Assembly (NCBI GenBank): GCA_907163375.1
Contig: CAJQUW010001866.1
Span: forward strand, 1,116,001 to 1,180,000
DNA from: Prostheceraeus crozeri
Taxonomy: Eukaryota; Platyhelminthes; Polycladida; Euryleptidae
Length of the DNA: 64,000 nucleotides
Direction of reading: 5' to 3'
Positions 56,184 to 64,000 of the stretch are shown piece by piece. Both the position numbers and the translations under genes were made by a program. The notes beneath the pieces are model-generated. The model was not told where the DNA came from. It made no database searches and saw only the letters and a program-made list of their open reading frames with translations. The first letter of the stretch is position 1; every line of letters begins with the position of its first letter.

Positions 56184-56635
56184 AGCATAGACATATTACC
56201 CTCAAAGTGGCAGTAAAAAGTGCCAGATAGCGTTGAACGTAGTCAACTTTGCCTTCACACTTTACTGACCCCCTGAGCATAATATGCTGATGAATCAATG
56301 CATTTCTCTCGATCACCATTCGCTAAATTGTTATTATTGTCTGGTGACCACAGAATTAGACAGGTCGTCTCTTCTTCCGTTTGACTGGAAGGGAAGGATT
56401 GGAACATGAAAAGTCATTGAAATGGCACAATCTCCTGACTAAATACCATAGCAATCGAACAATGAGCAGCCAGTTCAACATTAAACACGCCAAATTGTGC
56501 GAAGTTTCAGTGACTGTTATCAACCGGATCACACAGCAAAGAGATGCAGACGATGTCAAGTTCTGTAGCGAAGTTTGTGAACGTTTTTTCATGCGCCTGC
56601 TAACTTTTTAACAATGATCGCAGGACCCAACATTA
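56184..56635. other. No recognised gene
   Basis: A forward frame of 76 codons (56381-56611) has no known domain. Confidence 0.4.
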
Positions 56636-56639
56636 TTGA

Positions 56640-56800
56640 GAAAACTTTTGCGCAATGATCTGAATTCTTCGAATCTGAAGGAGTCGTTGCGATCGGAGCA
56701 TTTTGAAGGAACTCAGAGCAATTCGCAAGCGACGCACGACTATTTTTCCTATCTCTGGGCAAGGTATTAAAAATTTCTTTTTGCCCACTTATTAAGTTCC
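56640..56800 (+). repeat. Dispersed repeat R6, copy 3
   Basis: Inverted relative to 47925-48075, with about 85-90% similarity by eye. Confidence 0.8.
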
Positions 56801-56804
56801 TGCA

Positions 56805-57130
56805 TGTGCCATCTGTTTGAATCAGTTTGCATTTCTAGCAAAGTGATACGATTAAACAATCTAATTCTGTGCTGGTGACGCACAAAGCCTGATTATTGAA
56901 GGCATCCCTTCACTTCCATTGTTTGTCCATTCTTTTCTGACTCATTATGGATCGAAAAGTGTCAGCAATCAAATTCAAAGATATTTAATGCTATAAAGGG
57001 CTGGATAGGAAACAGACGTGTTTTTACCCTGTGTTCAACGAAGCCAGAGAAAATCAGCTGATATTGGATGAATTTGAAAATATTTGTAAGCGAGCAACAC
57101 ATATTCGTTTTCATTGTCTCTTTTTGATGA
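56805..57130. other. No recognised gene
   Basis: Nothing recognised on either strand. Confidence 0.4.
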
Positions 57131-57292
57131 TTAGTAAGTAAGTAAGTAAGTGTTTTATTTCAAGTTGAATGAAAATCAAGACAGTCATATACACAAATCA
57201 TATACAGATTACATAGTCATATCACAAATTTTCACATACACAAGTAAAGAAGACCGAAAAATAAATGCATACAAACTGAGATCATTTTACAT

Positions 57293-59032
57293 CTACATAT
57301 CATTTAAAATATCGTTAAAGTGTACACACAGTTGCTGAAGTAAAAATGGGAAAAAAGATCTGGCATATTTTTCAGTACGGATACATGGGAAAACGAATCT
57401 GTTCGACCGTTGAGATCTTTCAGGCAGAAGGTCTCTCAAGATGTGATTTTGGTCGTTTTCAATCTGTCTGAAAAGTTTCAAAGAATGTTGCAATCGTCTA
57501 TGTATAGTATCGTCACACTTATTACACTTTGAAACACCATCATAAATTATACGATGTGCTCGGTTTTCAATAGTTGAAAGTATTCTACAATGCTTTTTAG
57601 AGAGCCCAACAAATGTTTCACATGCGTAGTCTAAAACAGAGCGGATAATGGCTACATATACATCATGTAATTGATTTGCAGAAATAAGTGATTTTAAACG
57701 TCTGATGATATGCAAGCGTCTGCTACACTTTATTCGCAAATAATCTACGCGGTCGTCCCAAGTTAACTTATTATTCATACAGACTCCGAGATACTTGATG
57801 GACTTCACGTAGTTTACAGAGAAAGAAAAATTGTCTAAGGAAACAGGAGATCGAGAAACAATCATCACATTAGACTTTTTTGTATTTAGTCTCAAAAAGT
57901 TTTTTGCGCACCACAATTCAACATTCTCTATTTCACGATTAACCGTAGAGCGAATGTCATCAATATCGTGTTTTGGTAAAGGAATGATTACACTTATATC
58001 ATCAGCATATTTAAGTATTACATTATTCACTGAGGTACTATGTAAGTCACTAACATATAGGCAAAAAAGAAAAGGGGCTAAAACGGATCCTTGTGGTACT
58101 CCGCAAGTAATGCTCACAGATCGGGAATACACATCCTTTAACTTCAGGAAAGTGGTTCTATTTTCACAGAATGATTTCAACCATATAATGAGCTCGATAG
58201 GGAAATTCAAAGTCTGCAATTTCTCAAATAACACATTGTAATTTACACAATCGAACGCCTTTGACAAATCACAGCTCAAGACTGCGCAACCAAAATTCTG
58301 CCTTTCATCGATGATGCGTAATGATGTATCTAGTAACTTCAAAATGGCTGTTGTAGTCGAGGCACCTTTCCTGAAACCATGCTGTTCGAGGCCATAATTT
58401 ATATAGAACATGTCTGCAAAACGATTGAGTACAATTCGTTCCAAAATCTTCGCTAGAGGAGGAAAGATCGAGATGTATCGCAGATTGTTTATATCAGGCG
58501 GTTGACTTTTAGGTATTGGGACTGTGACACTAATTTTCCAACTCGCAGGAAAAGTCAATGTTGACAGTGAGCAATTAAATATATGTGTTAACGGTTCAGA
58601 AATAACGTCCGCCAGAAATCTATAAATTCTAGTCGGAACTAGATCAAACCCGGATGACTTTTTGAGAGGCATATTGGACAGCATTTTTCTTACTTCTGAG
58701 GTATCAATTGTAGGATACCAGCTTTCGGACGGTGCGGTATCAATGAATCGATTAAGATTATTTTTAGGGAATGGGCTTGATAATGAGTCTGCCATTTTAT
58801 CAAGAAGTTGAATGATACTTCCATTTTCTTCAATTAGTGTAGTCCAATTATCTATCGTACTATTTTTGCCATCGTTCTTGTGTTTCGCTACGACTTTCCA
58901 TAGACCTTGTGAGGAGCTGTTCATAATCTTGTTTGCCCAAATTTGTTTTGCAGTTAAAATTTCTTGCTTTACTTTCATTTTCAATTCATTATCTGTTCCA
59001 ATTTCTTGTTCTATAGGCATTCCATTTCTCAT
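57293..59032 (-). CDS. LINE-A reverse transcriptase, long open part
   Basis: 579 codons open without a break. The start at 59032 is not a true start: it lies just after a frameshift, and the preceding frame reads VIITQNDKEWMTPLTKYLIN. Contents in order: linker helix; fingers (KKSSGFDLVPTRIYRF, FPASWKISVTVPIPKS, LRYISIFPPLAKILERIV); GLEQHGFRKGASTTTAIL; motif A (LSCDLSKAFDCVNY); motif B (TCGVPQGSVLAPFLFCLYVS); motif C (LKYADDISVI); KNFLRLNTKKSNVMI; IKYLGVCMNNKLTWDD; then the C-terminal region (IIRSVLDYACETFVGLS). In the live element it would reverse-transcribe the LINE RNA at a nicked target. The catalytic YADD is intact. Confidence 0.9.
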   Translation of the reverse strand: MRNGMPIEQEIGTDNELKMKVKQEILTAKQIWANKIMNSSSQGLWKVVAKHKNDGKNSTIDNWTTLIEENGSIIQLLDKMADSLSSPFPKNNLNRFIDTAPSESWYPTIDTSEVRKMLSNMPLKKSSGFDLVPTRIYRFLADVISEPLTHIFNCSLSTLTFPASWKISVTVPIPKSQPPDINNLRYISIFPPLAKILERIVLNRFADMFYINYGLEQHGFRKGASTTTAILKLLDTSLRIIDERQNFGCAVLSCDLSKAFDCVNYNVLFEKLQTLNFPIELIIWLKSFCENRTTFLKLKDVYSRSVSITCGVPQGSVLAPFLFCLYVSDLHSTSVNNVILKYADDISVIIPLPKHDIDDIRSTVNREIENVELWCAKNFLRLNTKKSNVMIVSRSPVSLDNFSFSVNYVKSIKYLGVCMNNKLTWDDRVDYLRIKCSRRLHIIRRLKSLISANQLHDVYVAIIRSVLDYACETFVGLSKKHCRILSTIENRAHRIIYDGVSKCNKCDDTIHRRLQHSLKLFRQIENDQNHILRDLLPERSQRSNRFVFPCIRTEKYARSFFPFLLQQLCVHFNDILNDM

Positions 59033-59094
59033 TGATTAGGTATTTAGTCAATGGGGTCATCCATTCTTTGTCGTTCTGGGTTATTATCACATCG
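59033..59094 (-). pseudogene. LINE-A linker segment before the frameshift
   Basis: The reverse strand reads DVIITQNDKEWMTPLTKYLI and NEKWNAYRTRNWNR, then a stop. The conserved D-K-x-W-M-T-P linker motif places this just before the RT open part. One frame change separates the two. Confidence 0.8.
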
Positions 59095-60352
59095 GGGGTG
59101 GGCAGTGAAGAGTGAATACAGAGCGCTTAGCGTGGCTTACGGGAGATGAGAGAGCTCCCATTGTTAAGTCTTGATGTATGAGGCGAAGTTTGTGTAAAGG
59201 CGGATTACATATTTATCACACAGCGATTACATCTTTATGGGATTCGAGGATGAACAGGATCTGTTTACTTGTGGGAATCGAAAAGGCAAAGATTGATGAA
59301 CAGGATTTGTTTACATGTGAGGATCGCAAAAAGCATACTGTATTTATTGATGTGATGAATTTAATGACAGGATCTGTTTACATATGGGAAACGCAACAAT
59401 TGAATGATATCTGATTTATCTTTGTGACATATCTTTCAAGACATATCATTACCTATTCAGTATTTTGTCAGCCACTATGTGTGGGACCGCGCTCGTCTGG
59501 GTTTGAGTGTTCAGGTTAGGGGTCGAAACACAACTAGACGAGTACCTGCTGATGACTGACGGACTGCAGTATTATGTTTTATATCCCTTAATCGGTAACT
59601 GAAGTAGTGGTCGATGTATTGTAATTCAAATGAAGAAATGTGGAATTACATGAAGTAGGCCTACTATAGACGGATGAAGAAACTGGCGATAACAAATTCA
59701 AGTGAAGAAATAGTATTTTCCATGTGTAGTCTTAGGTATAGTGTGTATAGTTTCATTGCTTTCGGTGTAGTAGAGTGTCATTGTAATTCTATTGTTTACC
59801 TCCATTATCCACTTTCCACTTATCCACTTTGTGTAGTGTCAGATATAGTTCACTTGTAATCAGTGTAGTAGCATCGTTGTATTTCCATATTTTACCTCCA
59901 CTTTTCCAATTTTTATTCATCGGTTTCCTGTTGTTTTATAATATCCATTTTTTAATTTCCTTAACCTATGGTGACCATTGTCTTATTCTATTTCCACTAT
60001 CAGCATCTGTAGTCGGTACAGTATATTAGAAGTCTGTTTTGAACGTGTATACGGCAGTGTTTGGAATCTATGGTATTAGTATATCAACAGCAAGAATGAG
60101 TAGTATTACAAGTCTTAAGATTTCCATTTTTACCAGATATTGGGCCAAAGCTGATCAATTTTAATTCGTTGCCACGAGAAAGCTACATTGAGTTCTTTTA
60201 AGAACTGATTAATCCAATGGTTACAGTAGCATTGCCTTTGTACACTTGCGGATTGGAGAACGCCATCAATCCTCCTTAGGACTACTTTAACTAATAATTT
60301 AAATTAGTAAGCATTATATTCTATTATAAATGGCTACTGGGATGACTTTCAT
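59095..60352. mobile_element. 1258-bp insertion in LINE-A
   Basis: CATCG lies at both edges (59090-59094, 60353-60357), a possible 5-bp target duplication. LINE-A text resumes on each side. No inverted ends, no poly-A or microsatellite tail, and no recognised protein. It contains three diverged copies of an ACAGGATCTGTTTACATGTG-type unit (about 59255, 59300 and 59368), spaced 45-70 bp. Family unknown. Confidence 0.6.
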
Positions 60353-60652
60353 CATCGTATGAGAATCAACAGAAGGGATGTAAGTATTAATGAAATATAT
60401 TAGATGTTCCTGGAAATAGTGAGCTTTTGTATTAACATCGTCTGATTTCTGTAATAGTCCCATCCAGTCAAAGTTACATACTTGGAAAAATAAAGCATCT
60501 AGGTTCGATTGTCTGAAATCATAAAGCTTGTGAGACTGCACATTTATCTCATTAGGCTTCAAAAGATAACAATTTGATGGATAACAAGTTAACATTAGAT
60601 GATCAGAATTTCCCAGTGGGGCATTGTACTGTACGTTTTTGGCATCATATAC
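60353..60652 (-). pseudogene. LINE-A endonuclease end and linker start
   Basis: The reverse strand reads VYDAKNVQYNAPLGNSDHLM, LTCYPSNCYLLKPNE, then SHKLYDFRQSNLDALFFQVC and HFQ/YFQEHLIYFINTYIPS. The S-D-H motif (GNSDHLM) holds the catalytic histidine of AP-type LINE endonucleases. The frame continues into the first tandem-array unit, giving a chimeric open frame with no biological meaning that I can see. Confidence 0.85.
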
Positions 60653-60675
60653 TTTTAACAGACGGAAAATAGCTG

Positions 60676-60748
60676 CGCGTCTTGGTGGATTTGAACCACC
60701 GACCTCTGGCATTCTAGGCCAACGCTCTACCAACTGAGCTATCGACGA
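60676..60748 (-). ncRNA. tRNA-like Pol III gene, array copy 1
   Basis: 73 nt on the reverse strand. D-arm GCTC-AGTTGGTA-GAGC, anticodon arm TTGGC-CTAGAAT-GCCAG (anticodon AGA, U33 and A37 present), 5-nt variable loop AGGTC, T-arm GGTGG-TTCAAAT-CCACC. A box TAGCTCAGTTGG and B box GGTTCAAATCC both fit the Pol III consensus, and TTTT follows 6 nt after the 3' end (60666-60669). The acceptor stem is poor: TCGTCGA against AAGACGC gives 4 of 7 pairs. AGA would decode serine UCU, but tRNA-Ser has a long variable arm and this does not. It is therefore better called a tRNA-derived cassette than a serine tRNA gene. Confidence 0.8.
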
Positions 60749-60963
60749 GCGACAGAACGACATAAGTCCTCAATTGAAGAACCCGCGTAGGAGAATCCGA
60801 TAGCTTCATCCTCCAAGACAACATAGCATTAACCGTCAAGCCAAACTACTGAAGCAAGTTATCAGTAATTCAAAGCCAGCATTATACTTTGAAACGGGGA
60901 CTTAGTCCACACAAGTATTCAAAGAAAGCTGCAATGATAATTTTAACAGACGGAAAATAGCTG

Positions 60964-61036
60964 CGCGTCTTGGTGGATTTGAACCACCGACCTCTGGCAT
61001 TCTAGGCCAACGCTCTACCAACTGAGCTATCGACGA
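60964..61036 (-). ncRNA. tRNA-like gene, array copy 2
   Basis: Same sequence as copy 1. Confidence 0.8.
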
Positions 61037-61251
61037 GCGACAGAACGACATAAGTCCTCAATTGAAGAACCCGCGTAGGAGAATCCGATAGCTTCATCCT
61101 CCAAGACAACATAGCATTAACCGTCAAGCCAAACTACTGAAGCAAGTTATCAGTAATTCAAAGCCAGCATTATACTTTGAAACGGGGACTTAGTCCACAC
61201 AAGTATTCAAAGAAAGCTGCAATGATAATTTTAACAGACGGAAAATAGCTG

Positions 61252-61324
61252 CGCGTCTTGGTGGATTTGAACCACCGACCTCTGGCATTCTAGGCCAACG
61301 CTCTACCAACTGAGCTATCGACGA
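61252..61324 (-). ncRNA. tRNA-like gene, array copy 3
   Basis: Same sequence as copy 1. Confidence 0.8.
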
Positions 61325-61539
61325 GCGACAGAACGACATAAGTCCTCAATTGAAGAACCCGCGTAGGAGAATCCGATAGCTTCATCCTCCAAGACAACAT
61401 AGCATTAACCGTCAAGCCAAACTACTGAAGCAAGTTATCAGTAATTCAAAGCCAGCATTATACTTTGAAACGGGGACTTAGTCCACACAAGTATTCAAAG
61501 AAAGCTGCAATGATAATTTTAACAGACGGAAAATAGCTG

Positions 61540-61612
61540 CGCGTCTTGGTGGATTTGAACCACCGACCTCTGGCATTCTAGGCCAACGCTCTACCAACTG
61601 AGCTATCGACGA
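61540..61612 (-). ncRNA. tRNA-like gene, array copy 4
   Basis: Same sequence as copy 1. Confidence 0.8.
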
Positions 61613-61827
61613 GCGACAGAACGACATAAGTCCTCAATTGAAGAACCCGCGTAGGAGAATCCGATAGCTTCATCCTCCAAGACAACATAGCATTAACCGT
61701 CAAGCCAAACTACTGAAGCAAGTTATCAGTAATTCAAAGCCAGCATTATACTTTGAAACGGGGACTTAGTCCACACAAGTATTCAAAGAAAGCTGCAATG
61801 ATAATTTTAACAGACGGAAAATAGCTG

Positions 61828-61900
61828 CGCGTCTTGGTGGATTTGAACCACCGACCTCTGGCATTCTAGGCCAACGCTCTACCAACTGAGCTATCGACGA
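61828..61900 (-). ncRNA. tRNA-like gene, array copy 5
   Basis: Same sequence as copy 1. Confidence 0.8.
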
Positions 61901-62115
61901 GCGACAGAACGACATAAGTCCTCAATTGAAGAACCCGCGTAGGAGAATCCGATAGCTTCATCCTCCAAGACAACATAGCATTAACCGTCAAGCCAAACTA
62001 CTGAAGCAAGTTATCAGTAATTCAAAGCCAGCATTATACTTTGAAACGGGGACTTAGTCCACACAAGTATTCAAAGAAAGCTGCAATGATAATTTTAACA
62101 GACGGAAAATAGCTG

Positions 62116-62188
62116 CGCGTCTTGGTGGATTTGAACCACCGACCTCTGGCATTCTAGGCCAACGCTCTACCAACTGAGCTATCGACGA
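62116..62188 (-). ncRNA. tRNA-like gene, array copy 6
   Basis: Same sequence as copy 1. Confidence 0.8.
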
Positions 62189-62403
62189 GCGACAGAACGA
62201 CATAAGTCCTCAATTGAAGAACCCGCGTAGGAGAATCCGATAGCTTCATCCTCCAAGACAACATAGCATTAACCGTCAAGCCAAACTACTGAAGCAAGTT
62301 ATCAGTAATTCAAAGCCAGCATTATACTTTGAAACGGGGACTTAGTCCACACAAGTATTCAAAGAAAGCTGCAATGATAATTTTAACAGACGGAAAATAG
62401 CTG

Positions 62404-62476
62404 CGCGTCTTGGTGGATTTGAACCACCGACCTCTGGCATTCTAGGCCAACGCTCTACCAACTGAGCTATCGACGA
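62404..62476 (-). ncRNA. tRNA-like gene, array copy 7
   Basis: Same sequence as copy 1. Confidence 0.8.
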
Positions 62477-62691
62477 GCGACAGAACGACATAAGTCCTCA
62501 ATTGAAGAACCCGCGTAGGAGAATCCGATAGCTTCATCCTCCAAGACAACATAGCATTAACCGTCAAGCCAAACTACTGAAGCAAGTTATCAGTAATTCA
62601 AAGCCAGCATTATACTTTGAAACGGGGACTTAGTCCACACAAGTATTCAAAGAAAGCTGCAATGATAATTTTAACAGACGGAAAATAGCTG

Positions 62692-62764
62692 CGCGTCTTG
62701 GTGGATTTGAACCACCGACCTCTGGCATTCTAGGCCAACGCTCTACCAACTGAGCTATCGACGA
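62692..62764 (-). ncRNA. tRNA-like gene, array copy 8
   Basis: Same sequence as copy 1. Confidence 0.8.
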
Positions 62765-62979
62765 GCGACAGAACGACATAAGTCCTCAATTGAAGAACCC
62801 GCGTAGGAGAATCCGATAGCTTCATCCTCCAAGACAACATAGCATTAACCGTCAAGCCAAACTACTGAAGCAAGTTATCAGTAATTCAAAGCCAGCATTA
62901 TACTTTGAAACGGGGACTTAGTCCACACAAGTATTCAAAGAAAGCTGCAATGATAATTTTAACAGACGGAAAATAGCTG

Positions 62980-63052
62980 CGCGTCTTGGTGGATTTGAAC
63001 CACCGACCTCTGGCATTCTAGGCCAACGCTCTACCAACTGAGCTATCGACGA
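62980..63052 (-). ncRNA. tRNA-like gene, array copy 9
   Basis: Same sequence as copy 1, but in the truncated last unit. Its upstream flank changes to LINE-A sequence about 35 bp before the gene. Confidence 0.8.
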
Positions 63053-63087
63053 GCGACAGAACGACATAAGTCCTCAATTGAAGAACC

Positions 63088-63675
63088 ATTTGAAGAACCT
63101 TGAGATATGTCATTTGAGATCAGCAGGTGGTCTAAGATAGCGTTTTGCCTAGTCGGATTGATGATTATATCGCACATATCCATATCAGAACAAAACCTTG
63201 TCACATCAAAAGAGTTCAAATCACCAGCCAACATTAAATGATAATGAGGCTTAGTTACACAAAAGTCGTCAATCAACTTCACTAGATCGTTGTATATGTC
63301 ATTCAGTTTTGATGCGTTTAAACTTGGTGGGATGTACAAGCATAATAAACATAACTTGAACGAGGAAATATCAATAATCAGATATTCAGATTCATTTGGT
63401 AAATGGTACGATTCAGAAATATTAGAGAATGAAATATTCGATCTGAGAAACACTGCAACTCCACCACCTCTTCGGCAAGATCGGTCACTCCGACATGAAG
63501 TATATCCTGGAATATTGATCAGATCTGAATTTATTAGACTGCTCAGCCAGGTTTCTGTCACACAGATTATATTGGGAGATTTTAGAGAAGCAACAAGTTT
63601 CAGTTCGTCAATCTTTGGTAGTAAAGAACGTGCATTCAGTAACATAACGGTAGGATATGTTGAATCCTGTAAAAC
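63088..63675 (-). pseudogene. LINE-A AP endonuclease, N-terminal part
   Basis: The reverse strand reads VMLLNARSLLPKIDELKLVA (catalytic N), NIICVTETWLSS (catalytic E), RRGGGVAVFLRSN, LCLYIPPSLN (Y-x-P), HYHLMLAGDLNSFD (catalytic D/N pair) and NPTRQNAILDHLLISNDIS. Together with the SDH at 60353-60652 every AP-endonuclease motif is present, so the enzyme was whole before the array entered. ATG at 63645 is the first in frame, but the frame is open further upstream and overlaps the end of ORF1. Confidence 0.88.
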
Positions 63676-63677
63676 CT

Positions 63678-64000
63678 TTACCGAAAATTTGCATTGGGAT
63701 CTATCGTTACAACTTTGTTATTGCGGATGGTAACTTTTTCGCCAAGATCACGCCTTGCTTTCAATTCTTTTCTCAATAAAAAATTTCTGTCCCTTTCCAT
63801 TTTTGTATAGTCAGGATTTATGAACACTTTTGAATATTGAGGAAAGTCTTTAAGACTTCTCGCCTTTCGGAGAAGAGCAGTGCGATTATTTTCATCAACA
63901 CATTTAAATCTGAGAAGTCGACGTTTATCAGTATCAGATTTTCGTCCAATGCGATTTGAAGATTCCACCTCAATGTTATCCATTTCAAGAGCGTTACATA
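63678..64000 (-). CDS. LINE-A ORF1, C-terminal part (runs off the window)
   Basis: The reverse frame is open to the window edge. It reads GRKSDTDKRRLLRFKCVDEN, RTALLRKARSLKDFPQYSKV, FINPDYTKMERDRNFLLRKE and LKARRDLGEKVTIRNNKVV, ending NANFR. This basic pattern (LRKAxxLK, INPDxTxxERxxxxxLRxELKxRR, IRNxKVV) is the usual C-terminal end of ORF1 in CR1/jockey-group elements. It binds LINE RNA and escorts it. The methionine near 63983 need not be the true start. Confidence 0.8.
   Translation of the reverse strand, partial: CNALEMDNIEVESSNRIGRKSDTDKRRLLRFKCVDENNRTALLRKARSLKDFPQYSKVFINPDYTKMERDRNFLLRKELKARRDLGEKVTIRNNKVVTIDPNANFR

Larger units (their letters stand above)
60653..63087 (-). repeat. 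Tandem array of 288-bp units carrying tRNA-like genes
   Basis: Unit starts (GACGGAAAAT) are at 60661, 60949, 61237, 61525, 61813, 62101, 62389, 62677 and 62965, always exactly 288 bp apart. The units look identical to one another throughout. Eight are complete and the ninth stops after about 123 bp at CAATTGAAGAACC, where LINE-A resumes with ATTTGAAGAACC (10-bp microhomology). The left edge is at TTTTAACA (60653-60660). Each unit has one tRNA-like cassette on the reverse strand and about 200 bp of sequence that I do not recognise. The array sits in the LINE-A endonuclease between ILDHLLISNDISQ and VYDAKNVQY. Confidence 0.95.
57133..64000 (-). mobile_element. LINE-A: long CR1/jockey-group retrotransposon, twice interrupted
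   Basis: Reverse-strand element that runs off the right edge of the window. Order from 5' to 3': end of ORF1 (63983-63678), endonuclease (from about 63675), interruption by the 288-bp tandem array (60653-63087), end of the endonuclease and start of the linker (60652-60353), interruption by a 1258-bp insertion (59095-60352), rest of the linker and RT (59094-57293), 3' end with an (ACTT)n tail (about 57133-57150). Without the two insertions about 3.2 kb of element remains. Besides the insertions I see one frameshift in the linker near 58990. Confidence 0.88.

Noticed and set aside
60676-60748. Functional tRNA-Ser(AGA) gene
   Set aside because: The variable loop is 5 nt instead of a long arm, and only 4 of 7 acceptor pairs form.
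60314-60763. Protein reading through the tRNA-like gene into LINE sequence (149 codons)
   Set aside because: It is a chimera of the reverse-strand cassette and LINE-A endonuclease, created by the insertion.
60653-63087. Possible CRISPR-like array because of regular identical repeats
   Set aside because: The whole 288-bp unit repeats with no variable spacers, and the setting is an animal LINE. It is a plain tandem repeat.

Overview
This is a stretch of AT-rich animal nuclear DNA, most likely from an invertebrate. The grounds are one intron-split class A GPCR exon with eukaryotic splice sites, several LINE lineages with short microsatellite tails, and cut-and-paste transposons of the Tc1, mariner, pogo, hAT and PIF/Harbinger types. 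There are no operons. I cannot name the species. Host coding content is tiny: one convincing host exon at 43868-44193. Almost everything else recognisable is mobile DNA or its debris, often nested.

Layout. 1-15 kb: a 255-bp MITE split by a decayed Tc1 copy (2104-3999), a foldback element (5757-6120), dispersed repeats, a mariner relic, pyrimidine tracts and a 60-bp minisatellite, then an internally deleted Tc1 copy (14277-15460). 16-19.5 kb: a PIF/Harbinger element with matched terminal inverted repeats (TIRs) and TTA duplications. It keeps the end of its transposase and a MADF-domain gene, and is stuffed with a near-intact Tc1 copy and a 598-bp foldback MITE. 21.6-24.4 kb: an L2/CR1-like LINE split by a 757-bp hAT MITE. 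25.4-27 kb: a second near-intact Tc1 copy. 27-43.5 kb: minisatellites, a tRNA-headed SINE inside inverted repeats, LINE pieces and a pogo-like relic. 43.9-46.1 kb: the GPCR exon, followed 12 bp later by a repeat that is itself split by a hAT-like insertion. 46-57 kb: mostly unrecognised sequence with scattered repeats.

The most unusual region is 57.1-64 kb. A reverse-strand LINE (ORF1 end, AP endonuclease, reverse transcriptase, microsatellite tail) is cut inside its endonuclease by a tandem array of 288-bp units. The units look identical, and each carries a tRNA-like Pol III cassette: perfect A and B boxes and a T-run terminator, but a poorly paired acceptor stem and an AGA anticodon on a short-variable-loop body. 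There are nine tRNA-like copies. The same LINE is cut again by a 1258-bp insertion flanked by CATCG. Apart from the GPCR exon, what links the parts is transposition history: which element landed in which.
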